Shown: in pieces, positions 1 through 52,449 of the stretch
How the letters are laid out: every line of letters starts with the position of its first letter
Numbering within the stretch: the first letter of the stretch is position 1
Origin: Cyclina sinensis
Lineage: Eukaryota; Mollusca; Bivalvia; Venerida; Veneridae
DNA: 64,000 nucleotides
Assembly: GCA_012932295.1 (NCBI GenBank)
Contig: JAAONU010000123.1
Location: forward strand, 5,952,001 to 6,016,000
Reading direction: 5' to 3'
Position numbers and translations under genes: made by a program
Notes under the pieces: model-generated
Told to the model about the DNA's origin: nothing
Databases searched by the model: none
What the model saw: the letters and a program-made list of their open reading frames with translations, nothing else

Positions 1-3000
1 GTTGGGAGTTAGGCCAAATTCCTGATTAATTGTAATTCTATGTAATTGACACTGAACAAACAAGGAGTATCTAGGTGAAGAAACTGGTGTTCTTCTTAGC
101 TTATGTTTGATATTTGGAGCTTTCGATAAGAATCACATAAATATGTTGAGATGTGCAGTTAAGGATGAGCAGATTTCTTGAACTTTATTTGATACCGAGG
201 GAGTAATTTGTGTTGCAAAAAAATGGAACACAAAGCTGGCTGTTGCAAACAGCATTTGTCATTGTTGATTGCATGTAAGATAAGTCATGTAAGATTTTCA
301 TGAAATTTTAGAGACTTCTATAATGACATTATTAAGTGGTTAATAATGTGGTTTCTAGATGTTAGTCATAATATTTAGAGCAGTGGTGCTGGTGTTTGTA
401 TGAGTTTTATAGTCTCCTGAACAATCACCTGTAGAGAGAAACATTTTGCTTGTTTTCATCACATATCAGAGACTTTTTTTTTATTTTCCTCTGGGACAGA
501 TTTAAAATTTGCACCTTAGTATATAAAGAAATATTAGATTATACTATTTAAAGCAAGAAGCTAGAATTAATGCATGAATGTCATGTCTGTGCAAGAATAT
601 GCCAGCAAAATCAAAAGGAAATTATCTCAGCCTTGAAGTTATGGAAGACCAAAATTTTGTTTCATTTAGGTGCTTCCATGGATTTACTGAATGCCAAAGA
701 TTTATACTTAATTAAATACTAGTAGAGTGGCAGGCATGGCAGACTTTGCAACTGGTTCACTGTTTTGATGCTGCTTAGATAAAAGGAATGGCTAATGATA
801 GAATCAGCCATTGTCTGGGTATATATAACTTACCAGATCTGGCCTTGTTCTTGAGAATTCAAAGACTGAAGATCTTTTTTAAGAGGTGTGATACAAAAGG
901 AACGGCTGTAAAGATATAAAGACAGTATAAAATACATTATATTAAGTAAAATAATTCTGTTAAAATGATTTACCTTTGTCTATAATTTTTATAAGATAGA
1001 TAAATTACTCAGGTGGGATGTTCATGTAACAGATAAGATCAGGGATTCATGCAGTGTGCTCATCAGATGACTTGGACTGATAAGCCTATGGCTGGAAATT
1101 TATAGAATGATTTCTGGTTAAAACAGTAACAGTTTTGTATCAGACTCTGATGTAATTCTTGGATATTCAAGGTGTTCTTCAACACCTTTTTGATAAATTA
1201 CTTTTCATTCTACTGATAGGCCATTAGGCTTTCCTAGCATTCTTTGTGAAACTTAGTTGTGCTTTATTTGTGTAAAATTGAGCTCAAAGTGTTCTGGGAC
1301 TGTCAGTTTCATTAAATAGCAGAACTAGTAAAATTTGGATTAAAGAAAGGCGTGTGTAAGTAGTACATGTATATATATTATGTAACTATATGTAGTAATC
1401 TTTCTTTTCTATTTTTAGCAGTTATTGCAAAGAAGGGATGATATAGTCAGTCTGGACACTATACATGTGTTGCACTGATTTCTGTTGTTTTCTTTGTTTA
1501 AGCTCACCAAACTTGAGGGATGTCCTAATCAAATTAGTTAATCACATCATTAGTTCATTTACATTAAAAGCAAGAGAGATAATGTTTCACTTAAATTAGC
1601 CAAGATAATGCGTAAATAATGAGTTTTTATATAAGATCTTTAGCATTAGCAGCACTGTGCAGAATGTTGTGCCAAACAGATTGCAGTTGGGTGCTTGAAA
1701 ATTTATTGTCTGTTTATCTTTTTTGCTGCCAAATTTTAGAAGGATTTCAGACATTTTGATTGACTTTTTATATTGATTAAAGGCAAACATAAACACAGAA
1801 GGTGAGAAGTTCCATTTCCATTGATGATGTTACTGCTTGTTTAAAGAATATTCAGTCACCTGTTCATATGATGGGGATTAAATTGATTTTAGCAGTTCAG
1901 GAAATTAAGAAATTTTTTTTAGTAAAAATGTTACGATAAAGTGATTGCAGAAGAATGTTTGATTCACAGTTAGCCTTACTCAACTAGATATGGCATAAAT
2001 TCTCATTAAAATTAAACGAGAGATAAATACAATCAAAATGAAAGCTTTATCAATTTTCAACCAAAACCAGCAAATTTAGCTAGAAGCCTTTTAGATGCTT
2101 TGAATACTTGAGTTATTTGAAATGCTTGGAATATTTATAACTTGAAATTCAAAAAACTGCTCAATGTGTTCATACTTACATTAATGGATCATTCTGCAAG
2201 TATGTGAAATATCTCCAAAGTTTCTATTAATAAAGAAATAAATACAACAAAACTAATTGTATCCTGATACATATCTCATTGTGACTAGAAGCACAATATA
2301 TCTATGTCATTGGGTGAAAACAGAAATTGTTCAGAATTTAATATCAAGTGATGTGATGAGAATAAGGGGTGCGTATTGTACAGTAAAATAAAACCACTTT
2401 ATTTAAAAAATACTAGAAATCAACACTTAGTTTAAAATTTGGTATAAAAAAATTGTGCATTCAACCAATTTGTTATTAAGACCACGTTTTGAGTAGCCTT
2501 ATTTGAGGAACTTGACTACACTACACTTCTATTTCTGATGACATTTTTTGCATTTAAGCAGTAAGTGCATGGAATTCAGATATTGCTTTAATCCAGTGTT
2601 TTAAGTGTCTTGAGAAGTAAGGCAACTTCTTAAGAAGAAAGTTGGGAGTTGCCCTCATTTAGAAAAAACAAGGTTCTGATGTTTGTCAAGATATGAACAT
2701 GCAATGATATACAATATAATAATGGTCACTGTTATCCTTCACATTTACTTCTTAATTCCAGCAGTATGACAGAATGTTGCCTTTGTTATGATAGGTAAAA
2801 TTGTCAACTATGAGTTTCTAGGTGATTCTCTGTATTCAGTGATTGTAACTACTAATTAATGAATGCATTGATAAACATTTTATAGTAAGTTTGCAAACAA
2901 AAGCAAAAAAAATCTCAGCTGTATCTATAATCTGTAATGCTCTGTTCATGAAATGAAGCAGCAGAGCAGTCCCTGGAATATGTTATGTATAGAAGTGTAA

Positions 3001-3312
3001 TCATTACCTCCTGCTGGGGTGCCAAAGACCAGAAAGTAGTTATGTGATGAAAATGCTCATAAAAATAAGCTTTTCTGAGATACTGTAGTAAAACTTCATA
3101 AAATATGACCTAGTTAAGAGCCTTTGTCTTTGAACTTGGCAGAAGGAATGTCAACAGTAGTAGAAAAGATATCGTAACTTTCTGGAGAGAAATTTGTAGA
3201 ATTAGCTTGAAGCAAATGGGAGAACTGGTGAGGCAATGTTGGTAAAGCAGACACCCTGCTGGTTATTCAGTAAAGGTACTGGAAGAAAATGGGTGCCAAG
3301 TCTTAAATACTC

Positions 3313-3351
3313 TTTGCATTGTTTGTTTGCATTGTTTGTTTGCATTGTTTG
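3313..3351. repeat. 13-bp tandem repeat x3
   Basis: Three perfect copies of TTTGCATTGTTTG lie in the first MAGI intron of the window. Confidence 0.9.
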
Positions 3352-3572
3352 TTGAGAAAGGATTCAGTTACTTTATTCTTGAGGAAAATATCACATAGAT
3401 AATGATACATGATATTGAAATGTTAACATTACAGGATACATGTTATAAAGAGACATTCTGTTGGGGGGAAAAAAAAACATTAGTGCATGTAGTCCCTTTA
3501 AGTCATATGAGCTTGCAGAAAATTTGTTTTTGGCGGGTTTTGGATGTGTGAAAGCTGTCTTTAATTAGTGAT

Positions 3573-3627
3573 GTAAGAAAATGATTTGTTAGATTGACTT
3601 AGTAAGAAAATGATTTGTTAGATTGAC
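3573..3627. repeat. 26-bp direct duplication
   Basis: Two identical 26-base copies (3573-3598 and 3602-3627, beginning GTAAGAAAATG) are separated by three bases. Confidence 0.9.
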
Positions 3628-3785
3628 GTACTGTTAATATGTGTTTATTTCAAATCTTACCAAAGTTAAGTGTTAGAATTATTTTGAAAAACTATCACAG
3701 TTTTAAAATCTGATGTAATTAAGGAAGCAGATTTCAAAACCGTTGATAAAAATAATTTTGCTTGAGAATGAAATTGTTCCATAAC

Positions 3786-3927
3786 TTAGTGCAAATTAAA
3801 CATTTATTTTAAAATGTACAAGTGAATATACATTTTTAGGGTTCAAAACTGAAGATTTAGTGCAAATTAAACATTTATTTTAAAATTTACTAGTGAATAT
3901 ACATTTTTAGGATTCAAAACTGAAGAT
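3786..3927. repeat. 71-bp tandem duplication
   Basis: Two copies with period 71 (3786-3856, 3857-3927), each starting TTAGTGCAAATTAAAC, differ by a few substitutions. Confidence 0.9.
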
Positions 3928-4925
3928 TTAGTGAGAGACAAGATAACTTTGAATTTCAAACAAATCTGAAAAAGGATCAAATACTTACAAGAAATCATGT
4001 ATGGGACATATTTACAAAGGACCTAATACTTACTGGTCAAAATGACTTGATTGATTGGTCTTAATTTGCAGAAGTGCAAATGCTATATGCAGAAAAGGAT
4101 ATACGTTTCTTCCAAATTAAGAGTAACTTTCGAAAATTTGAGAAGTTAAAAGAAGAGAAAATCGCTGTAATGCATGAAAGTGTTCAGTTCTGTAAAATAT
4201 TGAACTTCCAGAAAAGTGTCAACAAGAGACTAAGAGGTTCAAGTATATATAATGAATTAGAAAGGATACTGTAAGCTTATTGCAAAGAACAATCATATGT
4301 GAACTGTGAATTAATGGGAGGAAATGGAAAGTTGTTGTTGCAAAAAAAGCCACAGGAAAATGGAAAGTTAGCAGCTCTTTTACATTTTGAAATAAAGTGT
4401 TGATTTTATGATAAAATAAAAACAAACAGCCTGCTACTGGTTCTTTCTTTGTATCAGTGCTTGTAGATACTGAGCCAGGCACAAGCAATATTGCAAAAAT
4501 GCAAAAAAAAAGAAAAAGAAAAGCACATGCCCCATTTTAATTAAAATTCAAACATTCATTTAAACCAAGGAGGGGCATGGTTAAACCTGTATCTCTTCAT
4601 CTAAAAGTTTTCCTTCTGTGAGACCTATTTTCTGGTGAATTTTCTGGTAACTTTAACCATACTTAAAGCATTATAATATAAGCATCTGTAGATATTTTCT
4701 GCTTTGATATGTAACCAGGCTTGTAGGCATGTAGCTTAGACAGTTTGTTTATGGTTAAATGAAAGTTTTAATGGAGAAAACATGTTCTTTTTTTCACTGC
4801 TGTGTTATGGAAGTATTGCTTTTCTTTGATTCTGATGATGCAACTTGATACATCTTAGGGCAAGAAAAAAATTCTCCATTTATCATGCTTTATAACCTTT
4901 TTCTTGTAGGGTCTGTCATAACGAT

Positions 4926-4969
4926 TGGGTGGAGGGGGGAAGGGGTGGGTGGAGGGGGAGGGGGGGTGG
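4926..4969 (+). other. G-rich tract with quadruplex potential
   Basis: At least five runs of three to seven G lie within 44 bases on the transcribed-sense strand of a MAGI intron, about 420 bases before the WW2 exon. G-quadruplex formation is inferred from the run pattern. Confidence 0.5.
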
Positions 4970-5385
4970 AAATCATGCCTAGGATGTGTTGTCTATTTTC
5001 AAAATGAAACATTTGCATAAACTGCTGTTTTCATTTTGTACACAGTTCAGTTTCAAATCTTTTAATGATATAGGGATGTTTTCTGTGGATTCTTGCAAAT
5101 TACTTTCAGTTCCTATTGAGGTTTATATATGCTACGAGTGAGTTGGGGGTTGAGTCTGCCTTACTTGTCATCAAGAGTGCTGTTGTATTTATATAAATGG
5201 TTTGACACCCATGTTAAATAGGAACAAAATTGTTCAGATATCCCTGTACAGCATAGTATGTACAGCGAAACTTCCTTCAACAATTTTTATGCCGTTGCCT
5301 TTGAAGAAGCCATGTCTGCTAGTCAGTGAAACACATGCTGCAAATTAAAGTTCTGAAACAAATGTGTTTTTCTGTTTATTTTCAG

Positions 5386-46013
<40,628 letters not shown>

Positions 46014-49000
46014 GAATTCATGTTGTTGTATTATTTGTCTTCATAACTAAGGGATGTAATTAGAAGTTGTGCTGGAGTTGTGAAACTTGGAATTTTTATC
46101 CATGATTTTAAAAGAAGATTTTACTAGAAAGAATTCAGTATTTTCATGAAGTCAGGGAGCTGTGTTTCAACATGCTGAGTCTGTTCTTGAGAATGGAGGT
46201 ATGTGAGGACAAAAAGAAACACAATGATAGACGCTGGTGCCCAGCCTAATAGTGAACGTCTTTGAAGAAATTGATGCTGATATTTGGCAGAAGCATGTTT
46301 TGACTGCTTTAAGCAAGTCAGCAGTTGGAAGATGGAGCAAAGTAAACTTCACATGAACAAGAGGATAACAATGATTGTAGTTGCTCACAAATATTTTCCA
46401 CATCAGGTCATTTGAATATAGTCATTGTTCAGGAGGCTATAGCCAAAATGTTGTATGTGTCTTATAAGCTATTGGCAAAATGCCAGACATGTCTGTTGTG
46501 TATGCACTATAATGTTTCTTATCTCTGCCTGTGGTGCCCAGAGCTATTTTACATAGAAATAAACATATGCTGCAGAATAGAAGTGCAAGTTTTATTTTTT
46601 GCTAAAAGAATTGCACAACACTTTCTCTGTGTAAATAGAAAGGTCACATTTTGCCAATTAAATATTGTTTTGAAGAATTAGTCTGTATTACTCTAAGCTA
46701 ACTTAGTGATGGTTTAACCTGGTTACTCAGTTTAAAATAAAAGATCATTTTAGTAAGATTATGGATAGAAATGCAGAAATTACTAGAACCTGTCTGAAAA
46801 TGATGGTCTCACATTTAGCTAAGCAGAAATCAGAGATTCAAGACTGGTCATAGTATATAGGATGTTACCTCAGGCCCTAAACAGTTAGTCACAAAAAATG
46901 GGGCATTGTGAAAAAAGTTCATCATGTTTTGCTCAAAACTTACTCCAAACTATAAAATCAGTTGTGAAACAATAACAGACAATACCAAAGGTATTGTTAG
47001 TGTAAGGGCTAAAAAAGCACATACAGATACTATATTTACTCAGAGCTGAGCAAATCAAGGGGTCAATGTAAAACCATTGTATCTCTTTATTTTATGTGTA
47101 CTTGCAATAGTTTTGCACTGACCCCCTCATAATATATTCAAGAAGAATATTAAGTAATTGTAATAGTTAAAATGAAAGAATGGTCACAGTCTGTGAAACG
47201 GTGGTGTTCTCTGACCACCTGAGATTTCTTATGTGATATGATATATTTTTTTACAATCTAGAGAATTAGCGTATCTGTGTTAAATAAATATGCATGCCAG
47301 TAAAATACTGTGGAACCATCAGATCACATGGACAAGAGATTTTCTGGCAGTCTTAAGACTTTTTTTAACAGAAAACTGGTCTAATATGTCTATATATATT
47401 TAACACTAGCTTCTTCATAGAATGTTTTGAAGAACTTACTCAAAACATCTGTGAAATTCTCTTGTCCATGGTGGTTTATGGTTGACAGTAATAAAATGAG
47501 AATTCTTAGTTAATATAACTAATATTGTACAAATATTAGCTGGCTGTACAAATTTGCTAATAGATCTCTAATATACTTAGCCTTCCCTCCCTTTGTTTAT
47601 TTTAATTATTTTCCTTCCTCCCCAAAGTCTTTATCATAATGATAGACTTTGCATCACTCATTTTCTCCGTGAAAAACATGCGATTACTAACATTAGTTGT
47701 AAAAAAGTGTTGTGGCTCCTTTCCCTAGAATTCAGTTATCAGAGTATTTAATGTATTTAAGAGGGAACATTACTATAATGATTGATTTCATATAAATTCC
47801 TTTGTGAAAACAAAGACAGGTATCCTAAATTTTTGTGAGAGCAGTTAAAAAAATACAGTGGGTGGGCTTTGAGTACTATACCAAATTTGTCCTTCTCCAG
47901 GGGTTGTATTTCTTATTCTTCAAAAGTTTTGTTTTTACAAGACAGATATTTTATACAAAGAATAACTGTCATGGCTGCGGTATACTAAATAAATTGATAA
48001 ATTACATTTTACACAGATTTTAGATACGAAGCAAGGTTATAAGGTTTCTTCATTACAGGAAGAAACTCAGTAGCGAAGAAAAAATAATGTGAAGTGGAAA
48101 TAATACTTGATCAACAGTTGAGAAGTATTTTCAATACTTTTAGTCATATTTTATTGTTTTAACTGCATTGTGTCTTGTAGATCATTTTATTTGGTTGTGT
48201 GTTGAACATTTAGTTTTGGATCACTCTAACTTATTTTGTTTATTTCGGTTGTGTACAGTTTAGTTTTTACATTTTAAATCATTTCATGCAATTTTCATGC
48301 AACTGTGGTGCAATTTACATTGTCAATTTTTGTCAGCTGTTTCTGTGTTTGCCTTGAAATCATGTCACAAAAAAAGGTTTTCTTGTAATGAAAAAGAAAT
48401 TTAAGGAGACTAGAAAATTCCTCCTACTAGAAAGAACTTTTCTCATGAAGATTTTCAAAAATACTTTAAGCAGAATCTGTAAATGTGTAAAAAAGAATGA
48501 TCATGAATAAATATAGCATATCTATATATATATTGTTACACAGATTTTTGTAAACAGTGTTTTGAGCTTTGTATTTCAGGCTAGGTTTACACATAAAGCA
48601 TAATAACAAGTGGTAAAAACAGTAAATCAAGTTTGTAAACCAGTAAAGCTTTTTTAAAAATAAATTAACGTTATTTAAGTCGTTCAGTATGACTTCCTAG
48701 GATTTTTTATGTGTAAACCAGGCCTAATTACTATACATGTATAATGATGGCAGCTTCAGGTTGTGCAATGTTGTTTTAAATCTTTGACACTTTTATTTTC
48801 TACCAAGAAATGACCATTTACAACACTTTTGAAATTTACTGATTCGACTCGGAGGAAATACTGTTTGATACTGTAATTCCTCTATAGTGGTAGTTTTATA
48901 CTGGAATAGTTTGAGTGTACACTGAAACAACATATACACTAAGCTATATACCCTTGTTTTCTCACTAACTGTGATTGCTTCTGTGAAAATTACGATATTA

Positions 49001-52000
49001 TCCCATTTTTGGTAAAAACTAAGTTTAGCAATGTTAATTGTTTTTTTACAAGTTACATGTGACTTTTCAAAGGTAGTGTAGAAAAAGCTTTTTGCTGGAA
49101 TATATTGTTTTCCCAAGTGATGTTTGATCAGGAAAGGACTTTAATCTTTTGAATTTGGTCACTTGTGACACTTTACTCATATACCATTGTTAATATACAT
49201 AATACATTTTAATATAATCAATTATCTCATTTAGCCGACAGTCGTGTATTCCTGTAAATACTGCTTATACTGGATTAGTGACCTTGTTCACAGAACAATG
49301 GTCTTTATCATTACGAGCATTCTAGCACAGATGTTCTAAGTTATTATATATATGTACATCCACACATTTTGTGAACTGATTTGTAATGACGTAAGAAAAC
49401 ATTAAAATTATCTGACATTTGAATTCACCTTGTATTTAAACTGATCATTTACATGTTAACATTCCCAGCTTCTTTATAAATTTTTGGAAAATGATTTTTT
49501 TTTTCCTAAAGTTCTGCACAGCTGGGAAAATTTAGGAAGGGTTTCACTTTAACTCTGTGAATTTAAATCAGTTTCTTAAAGTGAATGCTGTATTTGTGAA
49601 TTAAAATACAAGAAATCATATGAAGTAAATGACAAAAACAGGAAAATAGGAGAAAACTTACCTTAATTCTTACCTTTATCTCTAAAACTGAATATCCCTT
49701 GGGGGAAAATCTCAGTATCTTAGAGAGCATGTGTGCTTGTATGTTCAGATGTTAACGGATGATATTATGTATAATTATAAAACTGTAGAATGTAGTTTTT
49801 TGTACAGCAATAGGATGTATTCTCCAATCTGGAAAATGTGCATTAGTTTTACCAAAGTGATATGAACGAAAATATTTTGAGTAATATACATATTCATAAT
49901 ACTGTATTCAGAAATACAGTCAAGATTTCTGGCAAAATGTTTGTTCTTAATTAAACAGATGCACTATCATGGACAAAATCAGAAGGCAAACAAATAATTT
50001 GAGTAACCTTGTTTTTCTCATTCATGGCAAAAAAAATTTTTTTTTTTTTTTAGTAAATATTTGTCTAAACTGTTGCTGTTGGTTAATGGGCATGTGTTCT
50101 TAGGTATTACGATATTTATAAAATTTATACATTGTCAGTGGAACCAATGCACAGTTTCCTATCTGTTGAGAAAGACATGTATTGTTAAAGAGTGTAAAAC
50201 AATTGTACTCTGTACAGAGACTATTATATTAAATACACTAAAACTGATCGAGTGTTGTTGTTAATCTAAATTTGTTGTAAACTAATTCTTACACACCAAT
50301 GACTTTGGCTGAAAATTCCTTGGTTTAAGTGTGATATTATTCAAATACTAAACTTTCCCTCAGCAATAATGCTTAACTTTAATCACAAGGATGACATATG
50401 GATTTTACTTTGTAGGCTGTTTTTATGTTGTTCTATAGTTTAGCTTTCATGAAGAATTCTGGCTTTTATGTACGAGTATGTATAAATTTCAGTCAAGTTT
50501 CAGCTATTTTTGTCTCATCTTCTAGTATGGCAGTGAGGCATAGTTTAGGTAATTTGGCCATCAGGTGTCGACTGTCTTCTTCAATCCAACTCCATGCCAT
50601 AGTTTAAATAATGCACATAATTATATTCACCATGGAAAGATGATTACTCATCACATGGCCAAGGTTTTAGGTGAAGGACATGTCTATGTTTCACCATACC
50701 TAAACAAGTTTCGTGTAATTTGGTAAAATGCAGCTTGCCTACATCAGGGCCACACTTAACAACTTGGAATATTTATTTGCAGACCTTATCTTTAACACAG
50801 AAGGACATTTAAATTTAAAAGTTCTTATCACAATTAGTTACCTGAAGCCCTACTCGGGTGTATCTGGTCAAGGTCATCCTTTGTCCTGAATAAATGTGTC
50901 GGATCATAGCTTTATCATACATAAAGATATGTCCAAGTGATTAGAAATTACAATAACAAAACATATGAATCCATTTTAATTTCTATATAATACCAAATAT
51001 ATATAAAACATAAAAAAAGCATGTGTACTGTAAATGGATGTCATTTTTTTTTGTCTTCTGAATGTGAAAATATCAACTTAAACTTTCTCCATACATTAAA
51101 ATATATGTAACAAGATGCATTTCTTCCCTTAAATTCTATCACAGGAAAGAAATAAGGCATTAGTTAAAGCTGGAGGAGTGACTAAATTTTGTAATGAATC
51201 AACGAAAAAAGAAAGTAAAATGCCATATTTTATGTCAATGCCATTTCAGACACAGGGTCCTCCTGCTTCAAATAAATCCCTTACTAAAGTCATTTTCCCA
51301 TGCCTAAGCATTTAACTTAAAAGTTACATGAATATGTATGAAGCCTTATAAAACAGTATACGCAAGTAAAAAGTATTCACAATTCTCATCAAGCACAATA
51401 TAATAAAATATCAGCAGCAAATTGGCAATAAAATACTGTCATTAGTTCTGTAGATCAGAATGGGCACCAGTTATATGTTTTCCATAACCTTCCCTTTTTA
51501 AGGAGATTTTCAAATCTATATTTAAAGCACATGTTAGATATAGGGAAGTCTCCCATTTCAGCCAAGTGGAAAGCATTTAGCTATAGCCTGTAGATGTTGG
51601 TGACTAAATATTTTGTTTATCATTACTTTGATGATAAATGTCTCCTTCGTCTTCTGTAAAATTTCATACTTGTTCTGCCTCTGCAAGAAAAATGGCAAAT
51701 ATTTGTTGTACCGGGTAACTGTCCAGCAAACTAATAGAAACAGAATATTCAGCTCAATCACACTGCTACCTCCATGGTTATATAACTCTTTAACTACTTA
51801 GCCAACAGGAAGGTCACTCAAATATGTTTCAAGGTCATTTTGTCACACAGTGGTAGTTGATACGAGAAAGACTGATCTTTGTACCATATGTGGTACTGCA
51901 AAAAACACAAAAACCTGGCAACAGACAGCTCATGTATGCTTCTGGATCCAAGGTTTAATATTAAATTTGAGGGAGAACATTGTGTGACTAAGTACATTTG

Positions 52001-52266
52001 AATAAGGTATGTCATTACTTCAGTATCCCTTTTATGGGGTGTGTAAGAAGCATAGGTGATAAGTGTAAAGAACAGGTGAGCGTTTGAATTTTGCCTATTA
52101 ACATAAAATCATGACTGCAATCCGAGACTTTTCTAGTAAACATGTCTACGCTCACAAATAACTGATTATATAGGTCAAAATTAATAGTATGTGTGTGCCA
52201 CTTTACCATTCTGATGTCAGAAGAAGCAATTAGATATTACTCGAAACATTTCAAATATTCCCAGAC
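46014..52266. other. Convergent 3' region: MAGI 3' UTR and reelin 3' flank
   Basis: No gene is recognised between the two stop codons. On the + strand AATAAA occurs at 46558-46563 and 46736-46741, then repeatedly to about 48660, so the MAGI 3' UTR could be 0.6-2.7 kb or longer. Two Pumilio-type TGTAAATA sites (46630-46637, 49253-49260) would lie in a long UTR. On the - strand ATTAAA occurs near 51953, about 310 bases after the reelin stop. Which signals are used cannot be told from sequence. Confidence 0.5.
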
Positions 52267-52449
52267 TTACGGTACAACTTCCACATGATCTATAGCCCAC
52301 TGATCAAAGCCCTGCCCCCCATGCACGGGTTGCCACCATCTGATCTGCACTCCCTCAGCACGTGCAGCAAGTGGTATATCATACGCCAGTCTCTTAGGTA
52401 CGAGATGGTCAGCTGGATCATGACGTGCTATCAGTATCCAATCAGCTCC
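52267..52449 (-). CDS. RELN: Reelin exon: end of repeat 8B, in-frame stop or splice to a C-terminal exon
   Basis: Encodes GADWILIARHDPADHLVPKR, LAYDIPLAARAEGVQIRWWQ and a GFDQWAIDHVEVVP end. The frame meets TAA at 52267-52269. The same bases form a perfect donor GTAAGT (exon would end at 52271, phase 2). The position equals the vertebrate junction after DHVEVV, where a further exon encodes the basic C-terminal region. No such exon was recognised at lower coordinates. The end is therefore uncertain between 52267 and a spliced form. Confidence 0.85.
   Translation of the reverse strand, partial: GADWILIARHDPADHLVPKRLAYDIPLAARAEGVQIRWWQPVHGGQGFDQWAIDHVEVVP

Larger units (their letters stand above)
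1..5385 (+). other. Intron of MAGI gene (3' part), no exon seen
   Basis: No exon is recognisable before the acceptor at 5384-5385. The upstream WW1 exon of MAGI is not seen, so this is the 3' part of an intron whose start lies outside the window. It is AT-rich and holds small tandem duplications (3313-3351, 3573-3627, 3786-3927) and a G-rich tract (4926-4969), listed separately. Confidence 0.75.

Noticed and set aside
46014..52266. Small frames between the two genes as an intervening gene.
   Set aside because: None exceeds about 107 codons, none shows a domain or splice-linked partner, and the stretch fits 3' UTR and flank.
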